Assembly: GCA_963714995.1 (NCBI GenBank) | Contig: CAVQQP010000019.1 | Location: forward strand, 496,001-560,000 | Direction of reading: 5' to 3' | Source of the DNA: Prado023 sp963714995 | GTDB lineage: Bacteria; Actinomycetota; Actinomycetes; S36-B12; CAIYMF01 | Length of the DNA stretch: 64,000 bases | Shown here: positions 53,743-62,218 of the stretch, piece after piece | Position numbering within the stretch: the first letter of the stretch is position 1 | Layout: every line of letters starts with the position of its first letter | Program-made: the position numbers and the translations under genes | Notes under the pieces: generated by a model | The model's database searches: none | The model's input: only the letters and a program-made list of their open reading frames with translations | Told to the model about the DNA's origin: nothing

Positions 53743-54390
53743 TCAGACGAGCTTCGGGAACGAGACGAGGAAGGCGGTCGCGCTGACCAGGAGCACGATG
53801 GCCATCCCGAGGAAGACGTGTTGGACCGAGCGCCGCCGGGCCCGGGCGGTCAGGGATCCGAAGAACAGCACGGCGGCGAACAGCACCGTCAGGATCGTGT
53901 AGTTGTCGGAGCGCTGGTTGAAGGCCAGGGCATCGGCGAACTTCCCGTCCGCGCGCGCATCGGCAGCCAGGGCCTGCGCCTCGGCCGGGATCCTGTACTC
54001 GGGCATCGCGAACGGCGTCCGCGGGACGTCCGGATTGGCCTGCGGATCAGCGGCCTTCCACGCCTGGAAGGCGGTGGCCAGCGGCTCGGGGAAGACGCTC
54101 TCGAGGTACTGCGTCTCCCGGTCATCGCCGTCGGCGAACGCCCGGACCCACTGCGTGAACAGCCCGACCTGGATCGAGGCCACCCGGTTGGCGTCCCCAT
54201 CGAGCCGGGAGGCCTCGATCCGCGCCGTTGACGCCTGGCTGAAGGAGATCGACATCATCCCGCTCCACTTGCTGGCCTGGAAGGCCGACCATGCCGCGAG
54301 GATCGTGGTGACCGACAGGACGATGACCACGGTCCAGTCCCGCCACCCTGCCGGGGTCTCGTCCACGCTCGGCCCGCTCACGCCGGGCAC
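53743..54390 (-). CDS. membrane protein, DUF4337-like
   Basis: 215 residues. N-terminal helix (TVVIVLSVTTILAAWSAF), a long helical middle with acidic and Ala-rich segments (ADARADGKFADALAFNQRSDNY), then two C-terminal helices (ILTVLFAAVLFF, FLGMAIVLLVSATAF). This layout fits DUF4337-type proteins. Function unknown. Adjacent, same strand, to the K+ channel gene upstream and the six-helix protein downstream. Confidence 0.72.
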   Translation of the reverse strand: MPGVSGPSVDETPAGWRDWTVVIVLSVTTILAAWSAFQASKWSGMMSISFSQASTARIEASRLDGDANRVASIQVGLFTQWVRAFADGDDRETQYLESVFPEPLATAFQAWKAADPQANPDVPRTPFAMPEYRIPAEAQALAADARADGKFADALAFNQRSDNYTILTVLFAAVLFFGSLTARARRRSVQHVFLGMAIVLLVSATAFLVSFPKLV

Positions 54391-54467
54391 AGTATCCCGA
54401 CCGGAGGCCCGCGGGCCTCACGACCGGCCGGCTCGCACGAAGACGTCACGCCTGCGGCGAGGGACGG

Positions 54468-55493
54468 TCAGGAGCGACGGACCTTGCCGCTTCCGGCGTC
54501 GCGGCGGACGGCGTCGATCTGGTCGGCGGTCCCGATCACGATCACCACGTCCCCGGGCTTCATGACGGCCTCCGGCGACGGGTTGGTGCGGAACACCCCG
54601 CCCTGGCTCTGGCGCAGCGCGAGCAGGAGCGCCCCGTCACCCTCGTGCAACCGGGTCTGGCGCACTGAGGACCCCGCCAGGGACGACCCCTCGTGCACCA
54701 CCACCTGCTCGAGGCGGAACTCGACCTCCTCGTCGTGCATGGCGACGTCGAGGAAGTCGGTGACGTGGGGCTGCAGCGCGAACGCGGCGATGCGGTTGCC
54801 CCCGATCCGCTGCGGGTTCACCACACGGTCCGCCCCGGCGCGGAGCAGCTTCTGCTCGGTGTCGTCGACCCGGCTGCGGGCGATGATCACCAGCGCGGGG
54901 TTCAACGCCCGTGCCGTCAGGGTGACGAAGAGGCTGGAGGCGTCGGTGTCCAGGGTCGCCACGAGCACCTTCGCGTGCTCGATGCCGACCCTGCGCAGGA
55001 AGTCGTCGCGGGTGGCGTCGCCGTCCAGGTGCAGGTACGGGCAGTCCTCCAGGCGCTCCGCGTCGGAATCGACCACGACGATGGTCCCGCCGGACTTGGC
55101 CAGCTGGTGGGCCGCCGCGCGACCCACCCGGCCCCATCCGCAGACGATCGTGTGCCCGCGCAACTGCTGGATCTGCTTCTCCATGCGTCTCCGCCCCCAC
55201 TCGTTGCCTGCCCAGCCCTCGATCAGCACACCGAGCAGGATGCTCAGCGTGTACAGCACGACGCCGACTCCGACCAGGACGAAGAGGATCGTGAACACCT
55301 TCTCGGCCGTCCCGAAGGGCTGGACCTCCCGGAAGCCGATCGTGGTCACGGTCGTGACGGTCTGGTAGAGCGCATCCAACGGGGAGAACCCCAGCAGGAG
55401 GTACCCGATGGCCCCGACCAGGATCACGACGGTGAGTGCCAGCAGGCTGCGGCGCAGCTGACGCGCGACGGCATCGCGATCCGTGGTGGCCAC
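54468..55493 (-). CDS. two-TM potassium channel with RCK domain
   Basis: 341 residues: two membrane helices with the pore filter TTVTTIGFREVQP (TxGFxE instead of TxGYG), then a TrkA-N/RCK domain (HTIVCGWGRVGRAAAHQL; GGTIVVVDSDAERL) and TrkA-C (MHDEEVEFRLEQVVVHEG). The RCK part binds NAD or a nucleotide and gates K+ flux. Filter with Phe is common in actinomycete channels. Confidence 0.9.
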   Translation of the reverse strand: MATTDRDAVARQLRRSLLALTVVILVGAIGYLLLGFSPLDALYQTVTTVTTIGFREVQPFGTAEKVFTILFVLVGVGVVLYTLSILLGVLIEGWAGNEWGRRRMEKQIQQLRGHTIVCGWGRVGRAAAHQLAKSGGTIVVVDSDAERLEDCPYLHLDGDATRDDFLRRVGIEHAKVLVATLDTDASSLFVTLTARALNPALVIIARSRVDDTEQKLLRAGADRVVNPQRIGGNRIAAFALQPHVTDFLDVAMHDEEVEFRLEQVVVHEGSSLAGSSVRQTRLHEGDGALLLALRQSQGGVFRTNPSPEAVMKPGDVVIVIGTADQIDAVRRDAGSGKVRRS

Positions 55494-55557
55494 ACGGCCA
55501 TTCTGGTGGCGTCGACTCCCGCCAGGCGCCCCGACGGCCCGGGTTCTGCGGATCAGC

Positions 55558-57300
55558 TCAGGACCGCGCCCTCCGCGGCTCCCAGTGGAAGAAGCGCCAC
55601 GCCACCAGCAGCCCGATCCCGGTCCAGATCACGAGGACGGCCAGATGACCCCAGAAGGTGCCGTCCAGGGCACCCCCGCTGGTCGCCGTGACCGCGGCCG
55701 CGACCGCATGCCGCAGCGGGAACGTCCATCCGATCGCGCTGAGCGTCGTCGGCATCTCCTCGATCGAGATGAAGATGTCGGAGAAGAAGGACAGTGGCAG
55801 CAGGATCGACAGCGCCAGCGCGATCACGGCCTGCGGGCTGTCCACCAGCGAGACCAGGGCCAGGCCGCACGCGGCGAAGCACAGGATGGCCAGGACGAAC
55901 GTCAGCAGCGTCGCCGCCCACGTCGACGGCGGCAGCGACACGGTCAGGAAGGCCACGGCGACGACGAAGACCAGCACGAGGGTCGCCAGCCCCAGCACCA
56001 GCGCGGCCAGGACCCGGCCGACCAGGTAGAGCAGCGGGGGCAGGGGCGTCCCGCGCATCCGCTTCAGGACGCCCAGCGCCCGCTGGTCGGCGATCGATCC
56101 CGGGAGGTTCACGAACGCCATGGTGCCCACCCCGTAGACCGCGAACGCCGCGGCGAGGTACTGCGGCAGGGGCAGTCCGCCCCACTGGACCTCCGAGCCG
56201 TAGATGAGGGAGAACGCCGTCACCAGCAGGACCGGGAAGATGATGGCGAAGAACATCGACATCGGGTCGCGCAGCACCTGTTGCATGGCGTACCGGGTCT
56301 GGCTCCGCGTCAGCGCTGCCACCCGGGCGCGACCCGCGGGTCCTGCCCCGAGCACAGTATCGGTGCGCACGCGGGCAGCATCCACGGAGCCGACTGGGAT
56401 CGGTGCACGATCGAGGTCCGCCCAGTCCACGCTGTCGGCCCCGTCGGGAAGGTCCGCCCCGTCGGCCGCATCCGGCGCCCCGGGACCCCGCCCCCTGCGC
56501 CCCGAGCGCACCCGCGTGGATCCCGGCTCCCACCCGAACCACCGCCATGCCAGCAGGCCCCCCACGACGCCCCATGCCGCCATCACGGCGAGGTCGCCCC
56601 AGCTCGGCGTGGTGGCGTCCACGTAGGGGTTGAACCCCGCGGCGGCCGGGTCCACGAAGTGCTTGAGCGGGAAGAAGTTCGCGATCCGGTCCATCCACTC
56701 CGGCAGCTCGGCGAAGCCGAAGATCCCGGAGATGAACGACAGCAGGATCAGGGAGGCGTTGCTGAACCCCTGGGCGGCGTTCGGCGTCGGGGCGATGGCG
56801 GCGACCGCCAGGCCGAGCGCGGAGAAGCAGGCCATCCCGACCGCGAACGTCAGGACCAGGGCCGGCATGTTCGCCCAGATGATCTGCACGCCGTAGAACA
56901 CGACGCCCACGCCGACCATCACGGCGGTCGCGATCATCGAGACCCACATCGCCGACCCGATCCGCCCGGCGATGTGCAGGGCGGGCGGCAGGGGCGTGCC
57001 GCGCAGCCGCTTGAGCACCCCCGACCCGCGCGCGTAGGACAGGGCCAGCGCGAGCGAGACGTAGCACGCCATGCAGACCCCGAACACCGCGAACACCGGG
57101 GTGGTGAACTGGGCCAGGCGCAGGCCGGTGTCCTCGTCGATGACCTCGTTGCCGTACAGGGCGCACAGGATGACCAGGAAGCTCAACGGGAACACCAGGG
57201 TGAAGAACGCTGCGACCGGCGTGCGCCAGAACCCGCGGTTGGCGTAGCGGACCTGGCCGAGCAGCATCGGCACCCACGCGACGGCGGCGGACTCAGGCAC
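55558..57300 (-). CDS. fused ABC-2 permease with two tandem transporter domains
   Basis: 580 residues: two homologous ABC-2 permease halves, each with VLKRLRGTPLPP or VLKRMRGTPLPP, six helices and the PLKHFVDP / PLRHAVAA end. They are joined by a charged linker of ~100 residues (GADLPDGADSVDWADLDRAP). Most relatives encode one domain and dimerise; here the dimer is in one chain. Partner ATPase overlaps upstream by 8 bases. Exports drugs, lipids or polysaccharides; substrate unknown. Confidence 0.9.
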   Translation of the reverse strand: MPESAAVAWVPMLLGQVRYANRGFWRTPVAAFFTLVFPLSFLVILCALYGNEVIDEDTGLRLAQFTTPVFAVFGVCMACYVSLALALSYARGSGVLKRLRGTPLPPALHIAGRIGSAMWVSMIATAVMVGVGVVFYGVQIIWANMPALVLTFAVGMACFSALGLAVAAIAPTPNAAQGFSNASLILLSFISGIFGFAELPEWMDRIANFFPLKHFVDPAAAGFNPYVDATTPSWGDLAVMAAWGVVGGLLAWRWFGWEPGSTRVRSGRRGRGPGAPDAADGADLPDGADSVDWADLDRAPIPVGSVDAARVRTDTVLGAGPAGRARVAALTRSQTRYAMQQVLRDPMSMFFAIIFPVLLVTAFSLIYGSEVQWGGLPLPQYLAAAFAVYGVGTMAFVNLPGSIADQRALGVLKRMRGTPLPPLLYLVGRVLAALVLGLATLVLVFVVAVAFLTVSLPPSTWAATLLTFVLAILCFAACGLALVSLVDSPQAVIALALSILLPLSFFSDIFISIEEMPTTLSAIGWTFPLRHAVAAAVTATSGGALDGTFWGHLAVLVIWTGIGLLVAWRFFHWEPRRARS

Positions 57301-58252
57301 GGCTCTCCCCGCTCTCCCCGCTCTTCCCGCTCTCCCCCTGGGTGAGGTCCAGGTACACGTCCTCCAGCGTGGGCCGGGCCATCGTCAGCCCCTCGAGTCC
57401 GATCCCCCGGGCCAGCGCCCACTCGGTCAGCGCGTTGACGTCGCGCGTGGGGTCCGCCGAGCCGATGTCGACCTGCTGGCCGTTGGTGCGCGCTGCGCCG
57501 ACGCCGATCGGGGGGAGGTCACCGGGCGCGACGCCGTCGGGCAGCACGAACGTGATGACCGCCTCGGCACCCTCCGTGCGCACCAGGTTCGCCGGCGTGT
57601 CCAGGGCCACGAGGCGCCCGGACTGGATGACGGCCACGCGATCGGCCAGGCGCTCGGCCTCCTCCATGTAGTGCGTGGTGAGCACGACGGTCGTGCCGAG
57701 CTCGCGCAACGAGGCGACGAGGTCCCAGGCCCGACGCCGGGCGGACGGGTCGAACCCGGTCGTGGGCTCGTCGAGGAAGAGCAGCTCGGGGACACCGACC
57801 AGCCCCAGGGCGAGGTCGAGGCGGCGACGCTGCCCGCCGGACAGGGTCTTGGTGCGGGCCGTCGCCTTGTCGGCGAGGCCCACCCGCTCGATGACCTCGT
57901 CGACATCGCGGCGCCGCGAGTACAGGCCCGCGTAGAGCGTCACGAGCTCGCGGACGGTGAACTCCTCGTCGAAGCCCGCCTCCTGCAGGACGATCCCGAT
58001 CCGCTCGCGGTAGGCACGTCCCCCGGTCTCCGGGTCGAATCCCAGGACGCTGACCGAGCCCCCGGTGCGCCGGCGATGACCCTCGAGGATCTCCACGGTG
58101 GTCGTCTTGCCGGCCCCGTTCGGCCCGAGCAGGGCGAACACCTCCCCCTGCTCGATCGTGAAGCTCAGGTCATCGACGGCGCGCGTCTCGCCGTAGTCCT
58201 TGCACAGGCCCTCGACGACGACCACAGGTCCGGAGGCGATCTCGGTGCTCAT
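57293..58252 (-). CDS. ABC exporter ATP-binding protein
   Basis: 319 residues. Walker A GPNGAGKTTT, signature LSGGQRRRLDLAL, Walker B LLFLDEPTTGFDPSARR and TTHYMEEAE are intact; DrrA-type C-terminal domain follows. The tail is a short Gly-Glu-Ser-Gly-Lys repeat. ATPase of the fused permease downstream. Confidence 0.93.
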   Translation of the reverse strand: MSTEIASGPVVVVEGLCKDYGETRAVDDLSFTIEQGEVFALLGPNGAGKTTTVEILEGHRRRTGGSVSVLGFDPETGGRAYRERIGIVLQEAGFDEEFTVRELVTLYAGLYSRRRDVDEVIERVGLADKATARTKTLSGGQRRRLDLALGLVGVPELLFLDEPTTGFDPSARRRAWDLVASLRELGTTVVLTTHYMEEAERLADRVAVIQSGRLVALDTPANLVRTEGAEAVITFVLPDGVAPGDLPPIGVGAARTNGQQVDIGSADPTRDVNALTEWALARGIGLEGLTMARPTLEDVYLDLTQGESGKSGESGESRA

Positions 58253-58372
58253 GGTCCCGGCTTACGCCCCGACGGGCCCGGAGGGTAGGGCCGAAGGACT
58301 CGCGGTGGTGGAGGCCAACCCCGGCACCGCCGAGGTTTCCGAGGACCCCGCCGGGGGTATGGGCCACACATC

Positions 58373-58792
58373 ATGAGGACCATCGGGAACATCATCTGGT
58401 TGATCATCGCCGGCTGGGCGATCGCCCTGGCCTTCGCCGTCGCGGGCGTGATCATGGTCATCTTCATCATCACGATCCCCTGGGGCATCGCGTCCTTCCG
58501 GCTGGCCAACTACGCGCTCTGGCCCTTCGGCCGGACCACCGTGGCGAACCCGGACGCCGGGGTCGCAAGCCTCCTGGGCAACGTCCTGTGGATGATCTTC
58601 GCCGGGATCTGGATCGCCCTGGCCCTCATCACCTACGGCATCGGGCTGTGCCTGACCATCATCGGAATCCCGTGGGGCATCGCCGCCTTCAAGATGGTCC
58701 CGCTCGCGCTGACCCCGCTGGGCCAGACCATCGTGCGCACCTCGGACCTGGGCGCGCCGCCGGCAGGCACGTACGCGCAGCCGGTCAGCTGA
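58373..58792 (+). CDS. yccF: YccF-domain membrane protein
   Basis: 139 residues with two YccF repeats: GNIIWLIIAGWAIALAF...ITIPWGIASFRLANYALWPFG and GNVLWMIFAGIWIALAL...IGIPWGIAAFKM. Four membrane helices; found beside cell-envelope genes, role unknown. ATG at 58373 starts close to family members. A terminator hairpin follows. Confidence 0.92.
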   Translation: MRTIGNIIWLIIAGWAIALAFAVAGVIMVIFIITIPWGIASFRLANYALWPFGRTTVANPDAGVASLLGNVLWMIFAGIWIALALITYGIGLCLTIIGIPWGIAAFKMVPLALTPLGQTIVRTSDLGAPPAGTYAQPVS

Positions 58793-58822
58793 CCGCACCG
58801 CACCCTCGCCCCGCCGCGAACC

Positions 58823-58857
58823 CCGAACGCCCCGGACGATCACCCCGGGGCGTTCGG
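58823..58857 (+). terminator. hairpin after yccF
   Basis: CCGAACGCCCCGG (58823-58835) pairs perfectly with CCGGGGCGTTCGG (58845-58857), 9-base loop, 31 bases after the yccF stop. No U-run. A GC-rich intrinsic-type terminator. Confidence 0.75.
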
Positions 58858-58931
58858 CCTGTGCGGGCCTCGTCGCGTGCACAGCGGGGAGTCCACACGC
58901 GCCCGGTCCTGAGCCGCGCTACGTTGGCTCC

Positions 58932-60261
58932 ATGGCTGAACGTGAGTACGACGTCGTCCTCTACGGCGCGACGGGCTTCACCGGGCACCTCGTCGCCGAA
59001 CGGCTCCTGGAGCGCGCCCCGCAGGGAACGCGCATCGCGCTGGCCGGTCGCTCGCTGGCGAAGCTGGGGGCCGTCCGCGACGCCCTGGGCCCCGATGCCG
59101 CGCACTGGTCGCTGATGCTGGCCGACTCGACGAACAAGTCGACGATGACCACGCTGGCCCGCTCGACGGTCGCGGTCGCCTCGACCGCCGGACCGTTCGC
59201 GAAGTACGGCCTGCCCCTGGTCGAGGCGTGCGCGAAGGCCGGCACGCACTACGCCGACATCAACGGCGAGGTGCTGTTCATGCGCTCGGCGATCGACGAC
59301 TACCACGAGATGGCACAGGCCTCGGGAGCGCGGATCGTGCTCGCCTGCGGATTCGACTCGCTGCCCTCGGACCTCGGCGTCCTCGTCCTGCACGAGGCCG
59401 CTGGTGAGCTCGGTGCGACGACGCTCGTGGTGACGGACATGCGCGGCGGGCGCGTCCGGCGGGACCCTGGCGACGATGCGGCTCGTGGCCGAGGAGGTCA
59501 AGGCCGACCCCGCCGCGCGGGCGGTCGTCGTGGACCCCTACGCCCTGAGCCCCGACCGGGACGCCGAGCCCGACCGCGTCGACCCGGACTACGCCGACGA
59601 CGAGTCGGACCTCACGAGTGCGGTCCACGACCCCGAGCTGGGCTGGCTGGGCCCGTTCGTGATGGCCCAGATGAACACCCGGGTCGTCCGCCGCTCCAAC
59701 GCCCTGCTGGGCTACGCGTACTCACCGGCCTTCCGTTACCGCGAGGCCATCGGCTTCGGCGAGGGCGTCGCCGCGCGCGCGAAGGCCACGGGCCTGGGCG
59801 CCGGGATGGGTGCGCTCGGCGCCGCAATGGGCTTCGGACCGACGCGGTCGGGCATCGGGATGGTCCTGCCCAAGCCGGGCGAGGGCCCGAGCCCGGAGGA
59901 TCGCGCCGCCGGGCACTTCACGATGGAGATCCACGGACAGGGCCTCGACGGCGAGCACTACGTGGCCACGGTCGCGGCCGAGGGCGATCCCGGTTACGCG
60001 GCGACGTCGCTCATGCTGGCCGAGGCAGTGCTGTTCCTCGCCTCGGGCAGCCCGGACCTGCCCGACCGGTACGGCGTGCTCACTCCGGCGACGGGACTGG
60101 GCATGCCGATGGTCGAGCGGCTGCGCGCGGCGGGGATGACGTTCGAGGCCGGGCTCGCCCCCGAGCCGGATTCGGATGACCCTGACGACGCCGACGCTGC
60201 GGGGCCGGAGTCCGAGGAAGCCCCGGAGGCAGGCCCAGCTCAGGGGTCCACCGGACCCTGA
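58932..60261 (+). CDS. saccharopine dehydrogenase family / trans-acting enoyl reductase-like, frameshifted
   Basis: About 442 residues in two frames. Rossmann motif VVLYGATGFTGHLVAERL, GRSLAKLGAV, AGPFAKYGLPLVEACA, GTHYADINGE, then GFDSLPSDLG. Break at 59448-59450: removing one G of GGG joins MRGGASGGTLATMRLVAEE. The second half (AMGFGPTRSGIGMVLPKPGEGPSPEDRAAGHF) is as in Rv2449c/Rv2953-like reductases acting on lipids. Acidic C-terminal tail (DSDDPDDADAAG). Confidence 0.85.
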
Positions 60262-60287
60262 ACGACCCCGACCCAGCCGGCCGACCT

Positions 60288-60340
60288 GCAGGATCCGGCC
60301 ATCCCGTGGCTCAGATCGGACACAGGTGTCCGGAACCTGC
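60288..60340. terminator. compound hairpin between convergent genes
   Basis: GCAGGATCCGG (60288-60298) and CCGGAACCTGC (60330-60340) pair 10 of 11, enclosing a perfect CGGACAC-AG-GTGTCCG stem (60317-60332). Between the reductase and amidase stops, so likely bidirectional. Confidence 0.5.
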
Positions 60341-60370
60341 CACTCCACACCCGCCCGGGGTTCCGACCGG

Positions 60371-61876
60371 CTACAGCGCGGCCGTCACCGGACCGGCCAT
60401 CAGCCGCGGCAGCCACGGCTGGGCCGCCTCGACCTGGCCAGCCAGGGAGAACATCTGCTCCTCGGCCCCGAACGCCCCGGCGATCTGCACGCCGACCGGC
60501 AGTCCCTCGGGCGTCCAGTGCAGCGGCAGGCTCATCGCCGGCTGGCCGGTCATGTTCCACACCTGGGTGTTGGCGGCCTTCTCCAGGGAGTTCTCCGCGA
60601 GCTGGGCCAGCACGGTCCGCAGCACCGGGCCGACGTTGATCGGCAGGGTGCGCAGGACGCGCAGGCCCACCTTCTCCACCGACGACGTGTCGAGCTCGCC
60701 GACACGCACCGGCGGGTAGGGCATGGTCGCGGACAGGTGCATGTCGATCTGGTCCTCGAACAAGGAGCCCAGTCGCCGAGTGGTCTGCGCCACCAGGTGC
60801 AGCGTGTGCTCCAGGTCGCGCGCCGAGATCACGTCGCTGACCTGGCGCAGGAACCACGTGGGCGCCTCGAAGTCATCCGGGTTCGGCCTGCGGCCGGTCA
60901 TCTCCTCCGTGTCGGCGACCATCCGACCGATGCAGGCGGCGACGATCGTGAGGTAGGCGTGCGCCAGGCCCGATCGATCGATCGGGAGCTCGACGGGAAC
61001 CACCTCGTGGCCCAGGTCGGCCAGCAGCTGCGCGGTGGCCTCGACGGCCGCGTCGCACTCGGGGTCGGTGCTCCGGCCCAGCATGGACTGGGTCGAGAAC
61101 CCGATGCGCAGCCGACCCGGCTCGCGCCCGACGGCGGCCAGGAAGGCGCCGTTCGGAGGAGCGGCGTACGGCGATCCGGTGTCCGCGCCCTGGGTCGCGT
61201 CGAGGAACGCCGCACTGTCGCGAACCGTCCTGCTCACGACATGGCGCGACACCAGCCCGTGCCATGCCTCACCCTCGGAGGGGCCGAGCGGGGTCCGCCC
61301 GCGTGAGGGCTTGAGGCCGAACAGCCCGCAGGCCGAGGCGGGGATCCGGATGCTCCCGCCACCATCGCCCGCATGGGCGACGGGGACGATCCCAGCCGCC
61401 ACAGCCGCCGCCGATCCGCCACTCGAACCGCCCGGGGTGTGGTCGGGGTTCCACGGATTGCGCGCCGGACCCCGGAACTCGGGCTCGGTCACGCCGAAGA
61501 TCCCGAACTCGGGGCAGTTGGTCTTGCCCAGGAACACGACACCGGCCTGGCGGTAGCGCGCGAAGAGCTCGGAGTCATGGTTGGGCACATAGTCGTGCAA
61601 CGCCCGGCTCGAGAAGGTGCACGGCTCGTCCGCCAGATGGCCGTCCATGTCCTTGACCAGGAATGGCACGCCGCGGAACGGGCCGTCGGGCAGGTCCCCG
61701 GCCGCGACCTCGCGAGCGGTGCCGTCCATGCGGTGCACGACGGCGTTGAGCGTGGGGTTGACCTCATCGGTCCGGGCGATGGCCGCCTCGACCAGCTCGG
61801 AGGGCGTCACCTCCCCTGAGCGGACCAGCTCGGCGAGATCAAGGGCATCGTGAGCGGCGTACTCGTCATGGCGCAT
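60371..61876 (-). CDS. amidase (amidase signature family)
   Basis: 501 residues from ATG 61876 (MRHDEYAAHDALDLAELV). Catalytic triad region: Lys in PFLVKDMDG, then TPGGSSGGSAAAVAAG with cis-Ser and nucleophile Ser, and GGGSIRIPASACGLFGLKPSRGR. Hydrolyses an amide, such as 6-aminohexanoate-type or aryl/acyl amides; substrate unknown. Upstream is a 342-base gap with inverted repeats. Confidence 0.92.
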   Translation of the reverse strand: MRHDEYAAHDALDLAELVRSGEVTPSELVEAAIARTDEVNPTLNAVVHRMDGTAREVAAGDLPDGPFRGVPFLVKDMDGHLADEPCTFSSRALHDYVPNHDSELFARYRQAGVVFLGKTNCPEFGIFGVTEPEFRGPARNPWNPDHTPGGSSGGSAAAVAAGIVPVAHAGDGGGSIRIPASACGLFGLKPSRGRTPLGPSEGEAWHGLVSRHVVSRTVRDSAAFLDATQGADTGSPYAAPPNGAFLAAVGREPGRLRIGFSTQSMLGRSTDPECDAAVEATAQLLADLGHEVVPVELPIDRSGLAHAYLTIVAACIGRMVADTEEMTGRRPNPDDFEAPTWFLRQVSDVISARDLEHTLHLVAQTTRRLGSLFEDQIDMHLSATMPYPPVRVGELDTSSVEKVGLRVLRTLPINVGPVLRTVLAQLAENSLEKAANTQVWNMTGQPAMSLPLHWTPEGLPVGVQIAGAFGAEEQMFSLAGQVEAAQPWLPRLMAGPVTAAL

Positions 61877-61985
61877 GCGTTCATCCTCGCCCCGACCGCC
61901 GGGCCGAGGCGTGGTGAGCGCGCGCTCCAACCCGCGGACATCGCCTCGCTCCTCACCGTCCTCGCGCGGCGACGCCTCGGGGATG

Positions 61986-62170
61986 AACCTCGCACCCGAA
62001 GCGGTGGAAAGACACCTGGTCCACGCGGACTCGACCCAACCTCGCGCCCGAAGCGGTGGGAAGACGGGCCGAGCACGCCCCGGGAACCACCGGAACGGGC
62101 GCGAGGATGGTCGCGGGCGGGTGCGGGCGGCTGTGGGCAGGGCCGGAAGAACCGGAACGGGTGCGAGGTT
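61986..62170. repeat. four-copy repeat, two in each orientation, before the amidase gene
   Basis: A 28-base direct repeat (AACCTCGCNCCCGAAGCGGT...) at 61986-62013 and 62038-62065 matches 26 of 28. Two more copies in reverse orientation with core CGGGYGCGAGG lie at 62086-62107 and 62149-62170. B and C can form a 20-base stem with 3 mismatches; A and D can pair outside it. The interval 61877-62218 has no gene; the repeats may end the BTAD gene or act as operators. Confidence 0.65.
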
Positions 62171-62218
62171 CGGCACACACAGCCCTCCCGCCCCTGGCCG
62201 ACCGCGGGGACCAATCCC

